A stretch of 64,000 nucleotides of DNA from Bufo bufo (taxonomy: Eukaryota > Chordata > Amphibia > Anura > Bufonidae), in contig NC_053392.1 in NCBI RefSeq assembly GCF_905171765.1, forward strand, positions 344,007,010-344,071,009. Reading direction: 5' to 3'. A model generated the notes under the pieces. It was not told where the DNA came from and did no database searches. It was given only the letters and a program-made list of their open reading frames with translations. Positions 47,201-57,855 of this stretch are shown piece after piece (position 1 is the first letter of the stretch; each line of letters starts with the position of its first letter). The position numbers and the translations under genes were made by a program.

Positions 47201-47414
47201 CCGAAGCTGAGCTGGAGGAGGATGGTGCATCAAGGTTCCGAGCGGAAGCTGTAGAAGATTGGGTGTCCTGTGTTAGCCAGTCAACTATGTCCTCAGAACT
47301 TTTCAAGTTCAGGGTACGTGGCCTCTGAACGCTGGGCATTATTCTAGGGCCAAAGGGAATCACAGCACCACGACCACGACGGCCCCTGCGGGGTGGCCTG
47401 TCTCTGCCTGTCAT
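44290..47414 (-). pseudogene. hAT transposase (BED finger), multiply broken
   Basis: The ATG at 47414 opens a basic, arginine-rich start (MTGRDRPPRRGRRGRG). The BED zinc finger follows (ICNLCQKK, then LRRHMISNHK, about 46650-46570). The catalytic core shows HMTTDIWSAKHG with the first Asp (about 46110-46075), then a phase change near 45660; the middle part includes LLQQEKAVNEYLYDRG and RVATLLDPRYKQK (about 44890). A glutamate-rich insertion occupies about 45290-45050. The C-terminal dimerisation region is seen as RTFSAAGGIVTEKR (about 44430-44390) and LDYLTFIKMNETW (about 44370-44330). Breaks include a frameshift in an A run near 46690 and a TGA near 46208. It cannot make a functional protein. 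Confidence 0.9.
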
Positions 47415-47451
47415 TTTTTTTAGATTAGTTTAGTTGTACTATGCGTGCAAG

Positions 47452-47840
47452 CTACTGTGACACCAGATATGAGTGGCACTGTGCACTGGCAGAGGTTGGC
47501 AGAGTAGACGCTGTAGACCTGACACACACGCTTGCAGACAACTAACTGCTATTCAATCTATTACAGTCAAAATTGTAGTTTTTTTTTAAATGTAATCTAC
47601 TGTGACACCAGATATGAGTTGCACTGGTGTGACACTGTGCCCTTGCAGGCCCTGAAACACACACACGTTAAGGCAACTGACTGCTATTATTTCACAGTCA
47701 AAATAGTATTTTTTTTTAAAATGTAAACTACTGTGACACCAGATATGAGTTGCACTGGTGTGACACTGTGCACTGGCAGGGCCTGAAACACATACGCGTT
47801 AAGGCAACTGACTGCTATTATTTCACAGTCAAAAAAGCAG
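47452..47840. repeat. ~130-145-bp tandem repeat near the hAT 5' end
   Basis: CTACTGTGACACCAGATATG recurs at 47452, 47597 and 47728 with GGCAACTGACTGCTATT in each later unit. It lies upstream of the transposase start. Confidence 0.85.
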
Positions 47841-48228
47841 ACTGATGTTCTAGCCCTAAAAAGGGCTTTTTGGGGTGCTGTCCTTACAGCAGAGATTAGA
47901 TGAGTCTTTCAGGACTGTAGTAGACACTGAATACACTAGCCTAGCTATCGATTTCCCTATTAAATCAGCAGCAGCTACACTGTCCCTCCTCTCACTAAGA
48001 CTGCAGCTTCCGAATGAATCTAAAATGGATGCTGTCCAGGAGGTGGGAGGGTCTGCTGCTGATTGGCTGGAATGTGTCTGCTGACTGTGAGGTACAGGGT
48101 CAAAGTTTACTCAATGATGACGAATAGGGGGTGGGCCGAACATTGCATATGTTCGCCTGCCGCGGCGAATGCGAACAGGCTATGTTCGCCGGGAACTGTT
48201 CGCCGGCGAATAGTTCGGGACATCTCTA

Positions 48229-49560
48229 CACAACAACTGCATAAAGTTTTTCTGTGATAAATGAGACTTGTCATCTAATGGCTCATTCGCCATTTCCTCT
48301 CTAGCCTTTGCTGAATGACGTTTTAAGCTGATCAAGTTATGTCAAAATCTATTTCAGCTTTGATATGGATGCACTGTAAATCATCTTGTAAGGTTGTTCA
48401 GAATAGATAGCCATAGCCTTTAGAGGGAACCGGTCATCAACTTTATGCTGACCTCACTGAGGGCAGCATAAAATAGTGACAGAAATGCTGGCCCAGGTCT
48501 TGAAAAGAGTCAAATCTACTTTAGAAGAGTCATGGTTATTCCTAATCTCCTGCACTCTCACCCATCTGCTGATGATTGACAGTTCTCTCCTAGGGAGAAA
48601 ACTAGGTAGAAGTCTGTCAGTCATAAGCAGGTGGAAGTCTAGGTACTAGGTAGAAGTCTAGGTAGTCTAGGTAGAAAACTAGGTAGAAGTCTGTCAGTCA
48701 TGGAGCAGGAATATATGAATAACCAGGACTCTTCCCAGGCCCAGTCTGCAATGATTGTGATGTTGGTTCTCGGCAACCACTTACTTTTAACTTTTAAATG
48801 ACAGACCGCTGAAATCAACTCGCCCTTCTCTATTTTATGCTGCCGTTAGTATGGGCTTCATAAAGTTGATGACAGGTTCCCTTTAAGGTCTTATCTGTGG
48901 ACATATGATATGTGCCCACTGTCACATTAAAGGGGTTGTCCCATGATTAAAAAAATGGAAATAAGGAAAATCAGGCATCATATAGTACATGACAATCTCT
49001 TTCTAACAAAGCTAGAACCAGCCCTGTACCACACATGGATCCAGAGATTTCCCCATTTATTGCTCCAATTGCTCTGCTAGATTTATATTAATATGGTTAA
49101 TATGGAATTTCACAGGGGTGTGTCCTTTCTGCTGCAGCTCTCTCCCTGTAACTGTTAAAGTTTCTAACAGTAAAAATAGCTAGTAGGAGTTGAAGGATGA
49201 AACTAAGCATGTGTGTCCACAAACAACAGGTAGCACTATGAACTATTGAGTTTTGTAAATTAAAATAACTGCCAACTGTCCTGAATCTATGAAACCCATC
49301 TTAGGTTGTTAAAAGAACCTGGAGAAACGGGGTGTGTCCATTACACTGAAAGTAAGTGAATAAAGTGGCTTATTTCATAGTTAAACATTTCTAGTGAATT
49401 CGTAGATAAAGTTAGTGCTCTGTGATGAAGTATTTGAGAGCAAGGGGCCAATATACTGTTCATATACAGGGGCCCTTTTCAGTCTATACCGATCCTTGTA
49501 GGAGCTACACGCTATAGTTTAATAGAGTTAAATAGAGTTTATAGGTTTCTAATACCCAGA
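48229..49560. other. Non-coding, with a palindromic MITE and a dispersed repeat
   Basis: No gene is visible. It contains the palindromic MITE listed separately and, at about 48929, AAAGGGGTTGTCCCATGAT, a short sequence type that looks like a dispersed repeat start. Confidence 0.45.
48421..48893. mobile_element. Palindromic MITE (AGGGAACC termini)
   Basis: The left arm AGAGGGAACCGGTCATCAAC with GGCAGCATAAAATAG (48424-48476) is inverted on the right (48828-48892). The middle holds tandem AGGTAGAAGTCT units. No coding capacity. Confidence 0.75.
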
Positions 49561-49740
49561 GTTAATACTAGAGATGGGACGGGGGATTCGTCGAATCCAC
49601 GAATCCCTCGAATCTTGCTGGATTCGTGGAATTCGTGGACTCGAATCCCGATGTAATTTACTGGATACGAATCCGGGTGGGAGGGACTGGGAGGAGGAGC
49701 TGGGGGGCGGTGCGTTCACTGTGCTCCGGCCCCGCCGCTC

Positions 49741-50093
49741 CAGTACAGTTATAAAATGTGTAATTCAATAAATAATGATTCATGCTGCCCCCTCTGTAGT
49801 ATAACATTCAATATATCCTACTCACAGGGCTACTGTTATATCGTAATGCAGGCCGGCCGGGCAGACGAGCGGCAGAGTGACTGACTGACGTCACGTTCCT
49901 GGCCGCCTACTTTGTGAATGAAGCAGGCGGCGCAGGCACGTGACGTCAGTCAGTCACACTGCCGCTCGTCTGCCCGGCCAGGCTGCATTACGATATCAGT
50001 AGCCCTGTGAGTAGGATATATTGAATGTTATATTACAGAGGGGGCAGCATGAATCATTATTAATTGAATTACACATTTTATAACTGTACTGGA
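49741..50093. repeat. 350-bp palindrome in the hAT MITE
   Basis: Arms run from CAGTTATAAAATGTGTAATT inward through GGATATATTGAATG-type sequence to TGACGTCA-rich, GC-rich inner arms around 49915. Confidence 0.9.
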
Positions 50094-50099
50094 GCAGCA

Positions 50100-50528
50100 A
50101 TGGGGGGTCTGTGGATGACACTGTTAAGGGGTGGGGGGGTCTGTGGATGGCACTGTTATGGGGGGGGGTCTGTGGATGGCACTGTTATGGGGTGGGGGGT
50201 CTGTGGATGGCACTGTTATGGGGTGGGGGGTCTGTGGATGGCACTGTTATGGGGTTGGGGGGGGTCTGTGGATGGCACTGTTATGGGGTGGGGGGGTCTG
50301 TGGATGGCACTGTTATGGGGTGGGGGGGTCTGTGGATGGCACTGTTATGGGGTGGGGGAGGTCTGTGGATGGCACTGTTATGGGGTGGGGGGTCTGTGGA
50401 TGGCACTGTTATGGGGGGTCTGTGGGTGGCACTGTTATGGGGTGGGGGGGGTCTGTGGATGGCACTGTTATAGGATGGGGGGGTCTGTGGATGGCACTGT
50501 TATAGGATGGGGGATCTGTGGATGACAG
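50100..50528. repeat. 31-36-bp minisatellite
   Basis: About thirteen units of GGTCTGTGGATGGCACTGTT followed by ATGGGGTGGGGG. It is open in all three plus frames, a repeat artefact. G runs could form quadruplexes. Confidence 0.95.
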
Positions 50529-50544
50529 GGGGAGAGGTGAGAGG

Positions 50545-50970
50545 CACTATGATACTGGCACATTATGGGGGGAGGTGGCACTATAATACTGGCACATTAT
50601 GGGGGAGATGGCACTATGATACTGGCACATTATGGGGGGAAATGGCACTATGATACTGGCACATTGGGGGAGATGGCACTATGATACTGGCACATTATGG
50701 GGGGAGATGGCACTATGATACTGGCACATTATGGGGGGAGATGGCACTATGATACTGGCACATTATGGGGGGAGATGGCACTATGATACTGGCACATTAT
50801 GGGGGGAGATGGCACTATAATACTGGCACATTGGTGAGGAGATGGCACTATGATACTGGCACATTATGAGGGTGGAGATTGCACTATAATACTGGCACAT
50901 TGGGGGGGAGATGGCACTATGATACCGGCACATGGGAGGGAGGAGAGAGACACTCCGCACTTGATACTGG
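50545..50970. repeat. ~33-bp minisatellite
   Basis: About a dozen units of GATGGCACTATGATACTGGC followed by ACATTATGGGGGGA, directly after the previous array. Confidence 0.95.
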
Positions 50971-51629
50971 CACATGATTAGGGGGGCATCTATGGGGACA
51001 CTTACTGGCACATTATTGGGTGGCACTGTGGGGCCACTTCTTATTGGCACATTATTGGGGGGCACTATGGGGGCATCTACTGAGGCCACAAAGAAGGGGT
51101 ATTTTATATGGGGGGCTCTGTGTGGTACTAGTATTATCAGGGGTATTATCTGTTTCTGCAGTATAGTATTGGGGAGCACAGCGGAACAGTATTGGGGGTG
51201 TTAGGATGATTTGTCCAGAAGATGGGAGGATGATGGAAAAGTAGTAAACTAAGATTTTTTTTTGTCAAACTGCAGAGACGAAAAATGGCTGAAAAATTGT
51301 GGTCTGGTCTGAAAGGAGAAGATGAGGAAAGAGAACATCTACATCAAAGGAGACGTCACTGGATGCAAGAGGTATGTGCGCTGTATTACCCTGTATGTTC
51401 TGTAGTGATAGGAGCAGGGGTCATAGCAGGGGTCATCGCAGTCATATAGGGTGCGACCGTGACTGGGAGGTGGAGGTTCAGACAAACTGACGCGGTCTGA
51501 CTTTGTTTCTTACACCATTCACACAATTATGTACAGGATTCGTAGGATTCGAGATTCGAAAGATTCGATATATTCAAGGACTTTTTCGGATTTGAAAAAA
51601 ATTGGATTCGTCCCACCTCTAGTTAATAC

Positions 51630-52628
51630 AGTCATATAAATTGAAGTGCTGGAGGCTATAGCAAGTGCAACACACCCATAGGGCCACGTCTGGGGTATCC
51701 CTTGCCCCTAAGGAGGTTTCTACGAAATATGTCCCTCTTATAGAGCAAGTAAACGTGACGCCAGCTGCGGTTAAGCAGCGGAAGCTCAAGGCTCCCTTTG
51801 TAGATGGTAATGTTGGTACCAAGAGGTAGGATTGCCAGAGTGATGCAGGGTGGTCTACAGTCTCTGTAGATGTTATATACACGTGTCACGGTGTTCCTAC
51901 CTGGATATCCATGGATCCCAGGAGTGATGTGGTACGAAGCAGTGCAAAAGGGGGAGTTGAACTTGGATGGTGGATGAGTAGAATAAATGGAGTCCAGATT
52001 TGGTAATAAAGTTGAACAGTTGCTTTTACTTGGCATGAATTTGTAATCCAAACAGCGTCCAATCAATATCTTGGTCATCAGCAGGTATTGACTTAACTTT
52101 GGCAGGCAAATACTTCTCTGCAACAATATCAGCTATGCTATGCTGTAGATCTCTCGGCTCTGCTATGTTTGGCTGGATAAATAGCAGGTTCTTCTGCTGG
52201 AACTTAAGTTAGCTGTAGTCTTTCTCTTACTTATAATCCTAGGAACTTCTTGTCCTGGCTTTAGAGTACCTCAAGATTTGGCTCATCTTGGAATGAGGCA
52301 ATGCAAGCCCAGGAGGAGACAAGCAACCATGTAGACTTCAGAGGAAGGGCCTCTGGGCCTAGCAGAGCAGGCAGTGCTCTGCTAGCCAGCACACAACCTT
52401 TGCCTAAGGAGGGTGGACTAGAACATGACCTCTCCCCAAGATAGAGTAGGTGTGACTGACCTTCAATATCACTAGCTAAACTTCTCCCTCTAGCTACAGA
52501 GGGCTGGAAGGAAAACAGAATATTCCCCTCCAGGGAAGTGTCACGGCGGGAAGTGGGGGAATCCCCCCACCATGCGGTGTCAAAGGGTAAAGGGGATCAG
52601 CCTGGCCAAAAGGAGTAATAAGGGAGCA
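51630..52628. other. Non-coding flank of the Gypsy insertion
   Basis: No gene is visible. GTGTCACGGTGTTCCTACC near 51894 and GTGTCACGGCGGGAAGTG near 52540 have the look of LTR ends on the minus strand. The latter may pair with CCGTGACA ending at 59414, so that the Gypsy element sits in an older solo LTR. No target duplication supports this. Confidence 0.35.
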
Positions 52629-52633
52629 GGTTA

Positions 52634-53287
52634 TATCACGGTCGGCGTGGCTATCACATACGTGACACAGAGGGAGGGAACGAGGAAGGCCCTGCCCAAG
52701 TGAGAGGGAAGATGGTGACCCCTGACTCACCTGGCGGCTGGCACCTGGCTGCCCTGACGTCCCTAGACGGGTTCCTCACCCATACGCCGATCACGTGCCT
52801 AAAGCCCTGGCTTTCCCTGAGCTGAGCCCTAAGTAGTGAACAGGGCGATGGGAACACTAGTCCGCACCACTAACTCTAAGGGAAAACACCAAGGGGAGGA
52901 CAGACAACACAGACTCAACATATATTCCCAGGTGGGAGACAACAGGAGACAACAATAAGCCAAACAGGGATCCGGAGGGTAGCACACAGGAACAACAACC
53001 AGGATTAACCACTCCAGTGGGTCAGTATAGATGTCCAGGCAGGAAGCTCTATAACTGGCAACTAGAGAAGTGTGAGGGGAGAATATAAGGAGGTAGGGAG
53101 TGGCAGACACGAAACAGCTGAGGAGGAGGAGCTACGGATCCCTGAGAGAGACAAAAAGGATAGCAAGGCAAACACAGAAAACAATAACTAAGAAACACCA
53201 TGATCTTTAGAGCGCGCAGCCACCCGCTGCGACTTCCTGACCCCGGGTATAACGGAGTCAGACGTGGCTCTTGATACCCTCGTGACA
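52634..53287 (-). repeat. Gypsy 3' LTR
   Basis: 654 bp, from TGTCACGAGG at 53287 to CCGTGATA at 52634 in element direction. It differs from the 5' LTR by about four substitutions and a 6-bp indel (ATATAG near 58433 in the other copy). The polypurine tract AAAGGGGGGG lies next to it at 53288-53302. Confidence 0.95.
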
Positions 53288-55178
53288 GTACCCCCCCTTT
53301 CACGAGGGGCCTCCGGACACTCAGGACCAGGTCTCTCCGGATGAGAGGCATGGAAAGTCTGAATTAACCTGTTGGCGTTTACCTCTGACGCTGGAACCCA
53401 CATTCTTTCCTCGGGACCGTAACCCCTCCAATGCACAAGATACTGAAGAGAGCGGCGGACCCGACGAGAATCAACAATTCTGGCTATTTGAAACTCCAGA
53501 TTACCATCCACAATAACAGGAGGAGGTGGCAGCGGCGATGGTTCTAGAGGTGGAACATACTTCTTGAGTAACGATTTATGGAAGACGTTATGGATCTTAA
53601 AAGTCTGAGGTAGCTCCAGGCGAAAAGCCACAGGGTTAATGACGGCTACTATTTTATAGGGACCAATGAACCTAGGACCCAGTTTCCAAGAAGGAACCTT
53701 CAACTTAATATTCCTAGTAGACAACCACACATAGTCATTCACTCCTAGGTCCGGACCTGGCGACCGTTTCTTATCGGCCATGCATTTATATTTACCACTC
53801 ATCTTTTTCAAGTTAACTTGCACCTTCTGCCATACCGATGAAAGAGATGAAGAAAACCTTTCCTCTTCGGGAACCCCAGAAGACCCCCCCTCTTTGAAAG
53901 TACAAAATTGGGGATGAAAACCGTATGCACCAAGGAATGGTGACTTGCCAGTGGACTCCTGATAATGATTATTTATGGCAAACTCAGCTAACGGTAAGTA
54001 TGATGACCACAACTCTTGGTTTTCAGACACAAAACACCTTAAATATGTTTCTAGGTTTTGGTTGGTACGCTCAGTCTGTCCATTCGACTGAGGATGGAAA
54101 GCTGAGGAAAAGGACAAGTGAACCCCCAAACGGGAACAAAAAGCTTTCCAAAACTTAGAAATAAACTGGGTTCCCCGATCCGAAACCACATCGGAAGGGA
54201 CCCCGTGAAGCTTCACGATTTCACTGATAAACACCTGAGCGAGAGTTTTAGCATTAGGAAGTGCGGGTAGCGCAATAAAGTGTACCATTTTGCTAAACCT
54301 GTCTACTATTACCAAGATAACTGTTTTACCCGCCGACAACGGTAAGTCAGTGATGAAATCCATAGACAGATGTGTCCATGGCCTATTGGGAATGAAAAGT
54401 GGCAATAAAGACCCTGCTGGACGTGTATGAGAGACTTTCGCGCGTGCACAAGTAGAACAAGTAGACACGAAATCCATTACATCCTGACGCAACCTTGGCC
54501 ACCAAAAACAACGAGATAAAAGCTCCAAGGTTGCTTTACTACCCGGGTGTCCAGCAAGTGCCGAATTATGATGTTCTTTTAATAATTCAAGACGCAGGTT
54601 TAACGGTACAAACAATTTCTCTGAGGGGCAAGAGGCCGGGGCATCCCCCTGCGCCTCTAACACCTTTCCCTCTAGAACAGAGTGTACAGCAGAGACAACT
54701 ACTCCTCTTTGTAAAATAGGTACCGGATCACAAACATTACCCCCTCCAGGGAAACTACGAGATAATGCGTCTGCCTTGGTATTTTTTGCCTCAGGACGAT
54801 AGGTGATTACAAAGTTAAATCTGGTAAAGAATAGCGACCACCTAGCTTGTCTAGGGGTGAGACGTTTAGCCGATTCTAGGTACAGAAGGTTCTTGTGATC
54901 CGTAATCACCGTGACGGGGTGGATTGCTCCCTCTAAGAAGTGACGCCACTCTTCAAGCGCCAGTTTAATCGCCAACAGTTCCCTATTTCCAATATCATAA
55001 TTCTTCTCTGCAAAAGATAATTTTTTGGAAAAGAAAGCGCAAGGACGCCATTTGCCAGGAGACGGACCCTGAGACAATACAGCTCCCACTCCCACCTCTG
55101 ACGCATCTACCTCGACAATAAAAGGCTGGGAGACATCAGGTTGAATTAGAACAGGTGCCGAGGTAAACCTCTCCTTTA
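53288..55178 (-). pseudogene. Gypsy pol: RNase H, integrase and chromodomain
   Basis: A long uninterrupted frame after the MITE. RNase H shows FIVEVDASEVGVGAVLSQ (about 55110), REL LAI-type ELLAIKLALEEWRHFLEG and TDHKNLLYL (about 54900), ending with KNTKADALSRSF. Integrase starts with the zinc motif H-x3-H and CSTCARAK (about 54590-54440), then the core MDFITDLP (Asp), DRGTQFISKFWKAF (Asp) and the QTERTNQNLE (Glu) region (about 54365-54030). The C-terminal chromodomain is ARIVDSRRVRRSLQYLVHWRGYG with RMWVPASEV (about 53490-53370). It runs to 53188, inside the LTR. Chromodomains in this family guide integration to marked chromatin. Confidence 0.95.
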
Positions 55179-55495
55179 GGCTCAATTCACACCTGAGCGT
55201 TCTGAAAGGAGCGCTCTGTATGCGCGATTGTACGGACGTTTACAAGCGCGCATACAGAGACAAGTGTGCACACAGTGTCGCGCGTTCCCGAAAGTCTATG
55301 TACGGGAACGCGCGACAAGCGCCCAAAAAAACGCTCCTGTACTTGTGTGAGCGTCGGGCGTTTTACAGCGCGATCGTACGCGCTGTAAAACGCCCAGGTG
55401 AGAACCATTCCCATAGGGAAGCATTGGTTTCTCCTTGTTGAGCGTTTTACAGCGCGTAGGAACGCGCTGTAAAACGCTCAGGTGTGAATTGAGCC
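55179..55495. mobile_element. Harbinger-like MITE inside Gypsy pol
   Basis: 317 bp between TTA duplications (55176-55178 and 55496-55498). Perfect termini GGCTCAATTCACACCTGAGCG are inverted at both ends. Inside are palindromic GCGTTTTACAGCGCG and GGGAACGCGCGACA blocks. The pol frame is continuous if the MITE and one TTA are ignored, which fixes the boundaries. A 3-bp TTA duplication and GG-starting termini fit PIF/Harbinger. Confidence 0.93.
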
Positions 55496-55498
55496 TTA

Positions 55499-56290
55499 GA
55501 GAGGAAAATGCATCTTTAGCGGCGTCAGACCATTTGGAAAAATCCGTCCCCTTCCTAGTCATGTCGGTAAGGGGTTTAACGATCACTGAATAATTTTTAA
55601 TGAACTTTCTATAGAAATTAGCGAAACCCAAAAACCGTTGTAGGGCTTTAAGGTTCTCAGGAAGATCCCAATCTAAAATTGCCTGGACCTTCCCAGGATC
55701 CATGCGGAAACCTGAAGCAGATAATAGATATCCCAGGAACTGTAATTCCTGAACAGCGAAGACACATTTTTCAATTTTCGCATATAATTTATTCGTCCGT
55801 AGGACCTGCAGTACTTGCCTGACATGCACCTCATGTGTTTTCAGATCAGCCGAATAAATTAAGATATCATCTAGGTATATGACTACAAACCTGCCGATGA
55901 GATGACTAAAAATATCATTAACAAAATGTTGGAAGACAGCAGGGGCATTGGTCAGACCGAAAGGCATAACAAGATTTTCATAATGCCCCTCAGGGGTGTT
56001 AAAAGCTGTCTTCCACTCATCCCCTTCCCTGATACGAATCAGATTGTAGGCCCCCCTAAGATCAAGTTTGGAGAACCACTTAGCACCCGCAATCTGATTA
56101 AAAAGGTCAGGAATGAGAGGAAGAGGGTATGGGTCACGGATGGTTATCTGGTTTAACTCACGGAAATCTAAGCAAGGACGCAGGCCCCCATCTTTCTTTT
56201 TAACAAAGAAAAACCCTGCAGCCACGGGTGAAGAAGAGGGTCTGATGTGTCCCTTAGCCAGACTCGGAGATATAATCTTTCATGGCTTGT
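55499..56290 (-). pseudogene. Gypsy pol: reverse transcriptase
   Basis: The reverse transcriptase shows [30 protein letters not shown] (motif A), [14 protein letters not shown] (motif B) and [12 protein letters not shown] (motif C, about 55870), followed by the IEKCVF and [12 protein letters not shown] connection segments. The catalytic residues are intact. Frameshifts near 56259 and between about 56310 and 56335 separate it from the protease frame, so the polyprotein cannot be made. Confidence 0.95.
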
Positions 56291-56308
56291 CTCTCGGGAC
56301 CCGAAAGA

Positions 56309-56860
56309 TTATACAACCTGGACTTGGGTAATCAGGTTAACCGGGCAATCATAAGGACGATGAGGTGGTAGTTTCTGACAACCCTTTTCAGAAAAAACGT
56401 CCTCAAAGTCCGAAATAAATGTAGGTAGGGAAGCTATGGAGGCGATTAAGCAATTGTTATTTAAGCAATTCTCTCTGCAATGCTCACTCCACTCCAATAT
56501 CTCCCTGGCCTGCCAATCCACCACTGGATTGTGCGCTACCAACCAGGGAAGACCCAATACCACCGGAGAGGGAAGGCCCTCCAGAACGTAACATGAAAGA
56601 CACTCATTATGGTGGTCCCCTACCCGAAGGTGTAAATTACGAACAATGTGGGTGAGGTTTCTCTGAGACAGAGGAGCAGAATCTATAGCGAATACGGGAA
56701 TAGGTCTCTGCAGCGTACAGAGAGACAAACCCATAGTGCGGGCAAAATGGGCATCAATCAAGTTTACCCCTGCTCCACTGTCTAGAAAAACAGAAATAGA
56801 CTCCGTCTTAACACCAAAAACAATGACCGCTGGTAACACAAATTGAGATGTTCGTATGGA
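56309..56860 (-). pseudogene. Gypsy pol: aspartic protease
   Basis: The retropepsin active site is present as FLDSGAGVNLIDAHFA (about 56790), followed by the flap region and VVLGLPWLVAHNPVVDW. The frame overlaps no other and lies directly after gag in element order. The visible start codon in this frame is not needed, because such proteases are made as part of a gag-pol polyprotein. The C-terminal end is altered by the frameshift near 56310-56335. Confidence 0.9.
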
Positions 56861-56904
56861 GGAAACGTATACCCCCCGGCTGACATCCTCCGCACAGCCC
56901 GGGG

Positions 56905-57765
56905 TTAGTAGTTTTCCGACGGTCTTTTGTTTTTGAGAAAGGAGGGACAGACATTAATGAAATGACCCCTCCCCCCACAGAAAAAACAAGCCCCCCCCCT
57001 ACGGCGAATCTCGGGAGGACGGACCTGACGAGAAGTTCCGCCTAGCTGCATAGGCTCATCTAAGTCAGTACAGGCTGACTGTTGCTTGGGAGAGGTAACC
57101 AATTGCTCCGGAATTTTCGATCTCTCCCTAAGACGCCTATTTATTCTGATAGAGAGGGACATAACAGCATCAAGGGAAAGGGGGGTCTCATACAGCGCCA
57201 GTGCATCCTTAACCCTTTCAGATAACCCAGAGCAGAACTGACTCCTGAGAGCCGGGTCGTTCCACTGAGTATCCGTAGCCCACCTACGGAACTCTGAGCA
57301 ATATTCCTCTGCTGACCGATCTCCCTGTAGGAGTCTCCGTAACTTCGACTCAGCCAGGGCGACTCGGTCAGGGTCATCATATATGAGACCCAAAGCCCCA
57401 AAAAATCCCTCCACTGACCGAAGAGCCTGAGAACCAGGGGGTAACGAGAACGCCCAGGATTGCGGATCCCCCTGAAGCAGGGAAATGACAATCCCAACCC
57501 GCTGTTCTTCATGACCTGAGGAGTAAGGGCGCAACTTAAAATATAATTTGCAGGCCTCACGGAACATTGCAAATTTGTCCCTTCCCCCAGAAAATCTGTC
57601 GGGAAGAGCAACCTTGGGTTCAGTGACAACCTGGTTACCCAAAGCAACCGCTGGGGGTGCGGTCTGCTGCATTTGCTGCTGTTGTTGGAGAACAGACGCC
57701 TTCAATCCTGCCACCTCCAAAGACAGGCTTTGAAGCTGTTCTGCCAAGGCATCAATAGGATCCAT
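56905..57765 (-). CDS. Gypsy Gag, apparently intact
   Basis: The ATG at 57765-57763 opens a 286-codon frame, a usual size for chromovirus Gag. It starts with MDPIDALAEQLQSLSLEVAGLK, a leucine-rich coiled-coil, then a glutamine run, the capsid-like region (DRFSGGRDKFAMFREACKLY to LVTSPKQQ) and a CCHC zinc knuckle CFFCGGRGHFINVC near the end. Gag forms the particle and binds the RNA. It is the only major frame in this element without a break, and the leader upstream contains a 24-base A run (57790-57813). Confidence 0.92.
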   Translation of the reverse strand: MDPIDALAEQLQSLSLEVAGLKASVLQQQQQMQQTAPPAVALGNQVVTEPKVALPDRFSGGRDKFAMFREACKLYFKLRPYSSGHEEQRVGIVISLLQGDPQSWAFSLPPGSQALRSVEGFFGALGLIYDDPDRVALAESKLRRLLQGDRSAEEYCSEFRRWATDTQWNDPALRSQFCSGLSERVKDALALYETPLSLDAVMSLSIRINRRLRERSKIPEQLVTSPKQQSACTDLDEPMQLGGTSRQVRPPEIRRRGGACFFCGGRGHFINVCPSFLKNKRPSENY

Positions 57766-57855
57766 ATTGGATTCTAAGTAGAGAGAGAGAAAAAAAAAAA
57801 AAAAAAAAAAAAATTGTATTTTTATTTTTTCTCAAAAAGTAAGGGCCAGCTATAA

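Larger units (their letters stand above)
42140..48228 (-). mobile_element. hAT transposon, autonomous-type but decayed
   Basis: Termini are TATAGATGTCGCGAAC (42140-42155) and, inverted, TAGAGATGTCCCGAAC (48213-48228). The minus strand carries a BED-finger hAT transposase (47414 to about 44290). Internal tandem repeats lie on both sides, at 43117-43640 and 47452-47840. The left flank is the B2 end of the neighbouring element; an exact 8-bp target duplication is not found. A second, degraded copy of part of the transposase lies at 42500-43080, so the element has an internal duplication or a nested relative. Confidence 0.85.
49569..51621. mobile_element. hAT MITE with 8-bp target duplication GTTAATAC
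   Basis: The duplication is exact (49561-49568 and 51622-51629). Termini are TAGAGATGGGACG and, inverted, TAGAGGTGGGACG. The interior has a 350-bp palindrome (49741-50093) and two adjoining minisatellites. No transposase frame. At 2053 bases it is long for a MITE, mostly because of the tandem arrays. Confidence 0.95.

Noticed and set aside
42130..48236. 8-bp target duplication for the decayed hAT (CACAAGTA versus CACAACAA)
   Set aside because: The left copy does not abut the terminal repeat when the ends are aligned; the match may be chance.
50064..50525. Three overlapping frames with GLWMALLWG-type repeats, like a repetitive membrane protein
   Set aside because: All three plus frames are open over the same array, as expected for a stop-free tandem repeat.
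50545..50970. Regular repeat array that could be taken for a CRISPR
   Set aside because: The units are contiguous with no unique spacers, and the DNA is eukaryotic.
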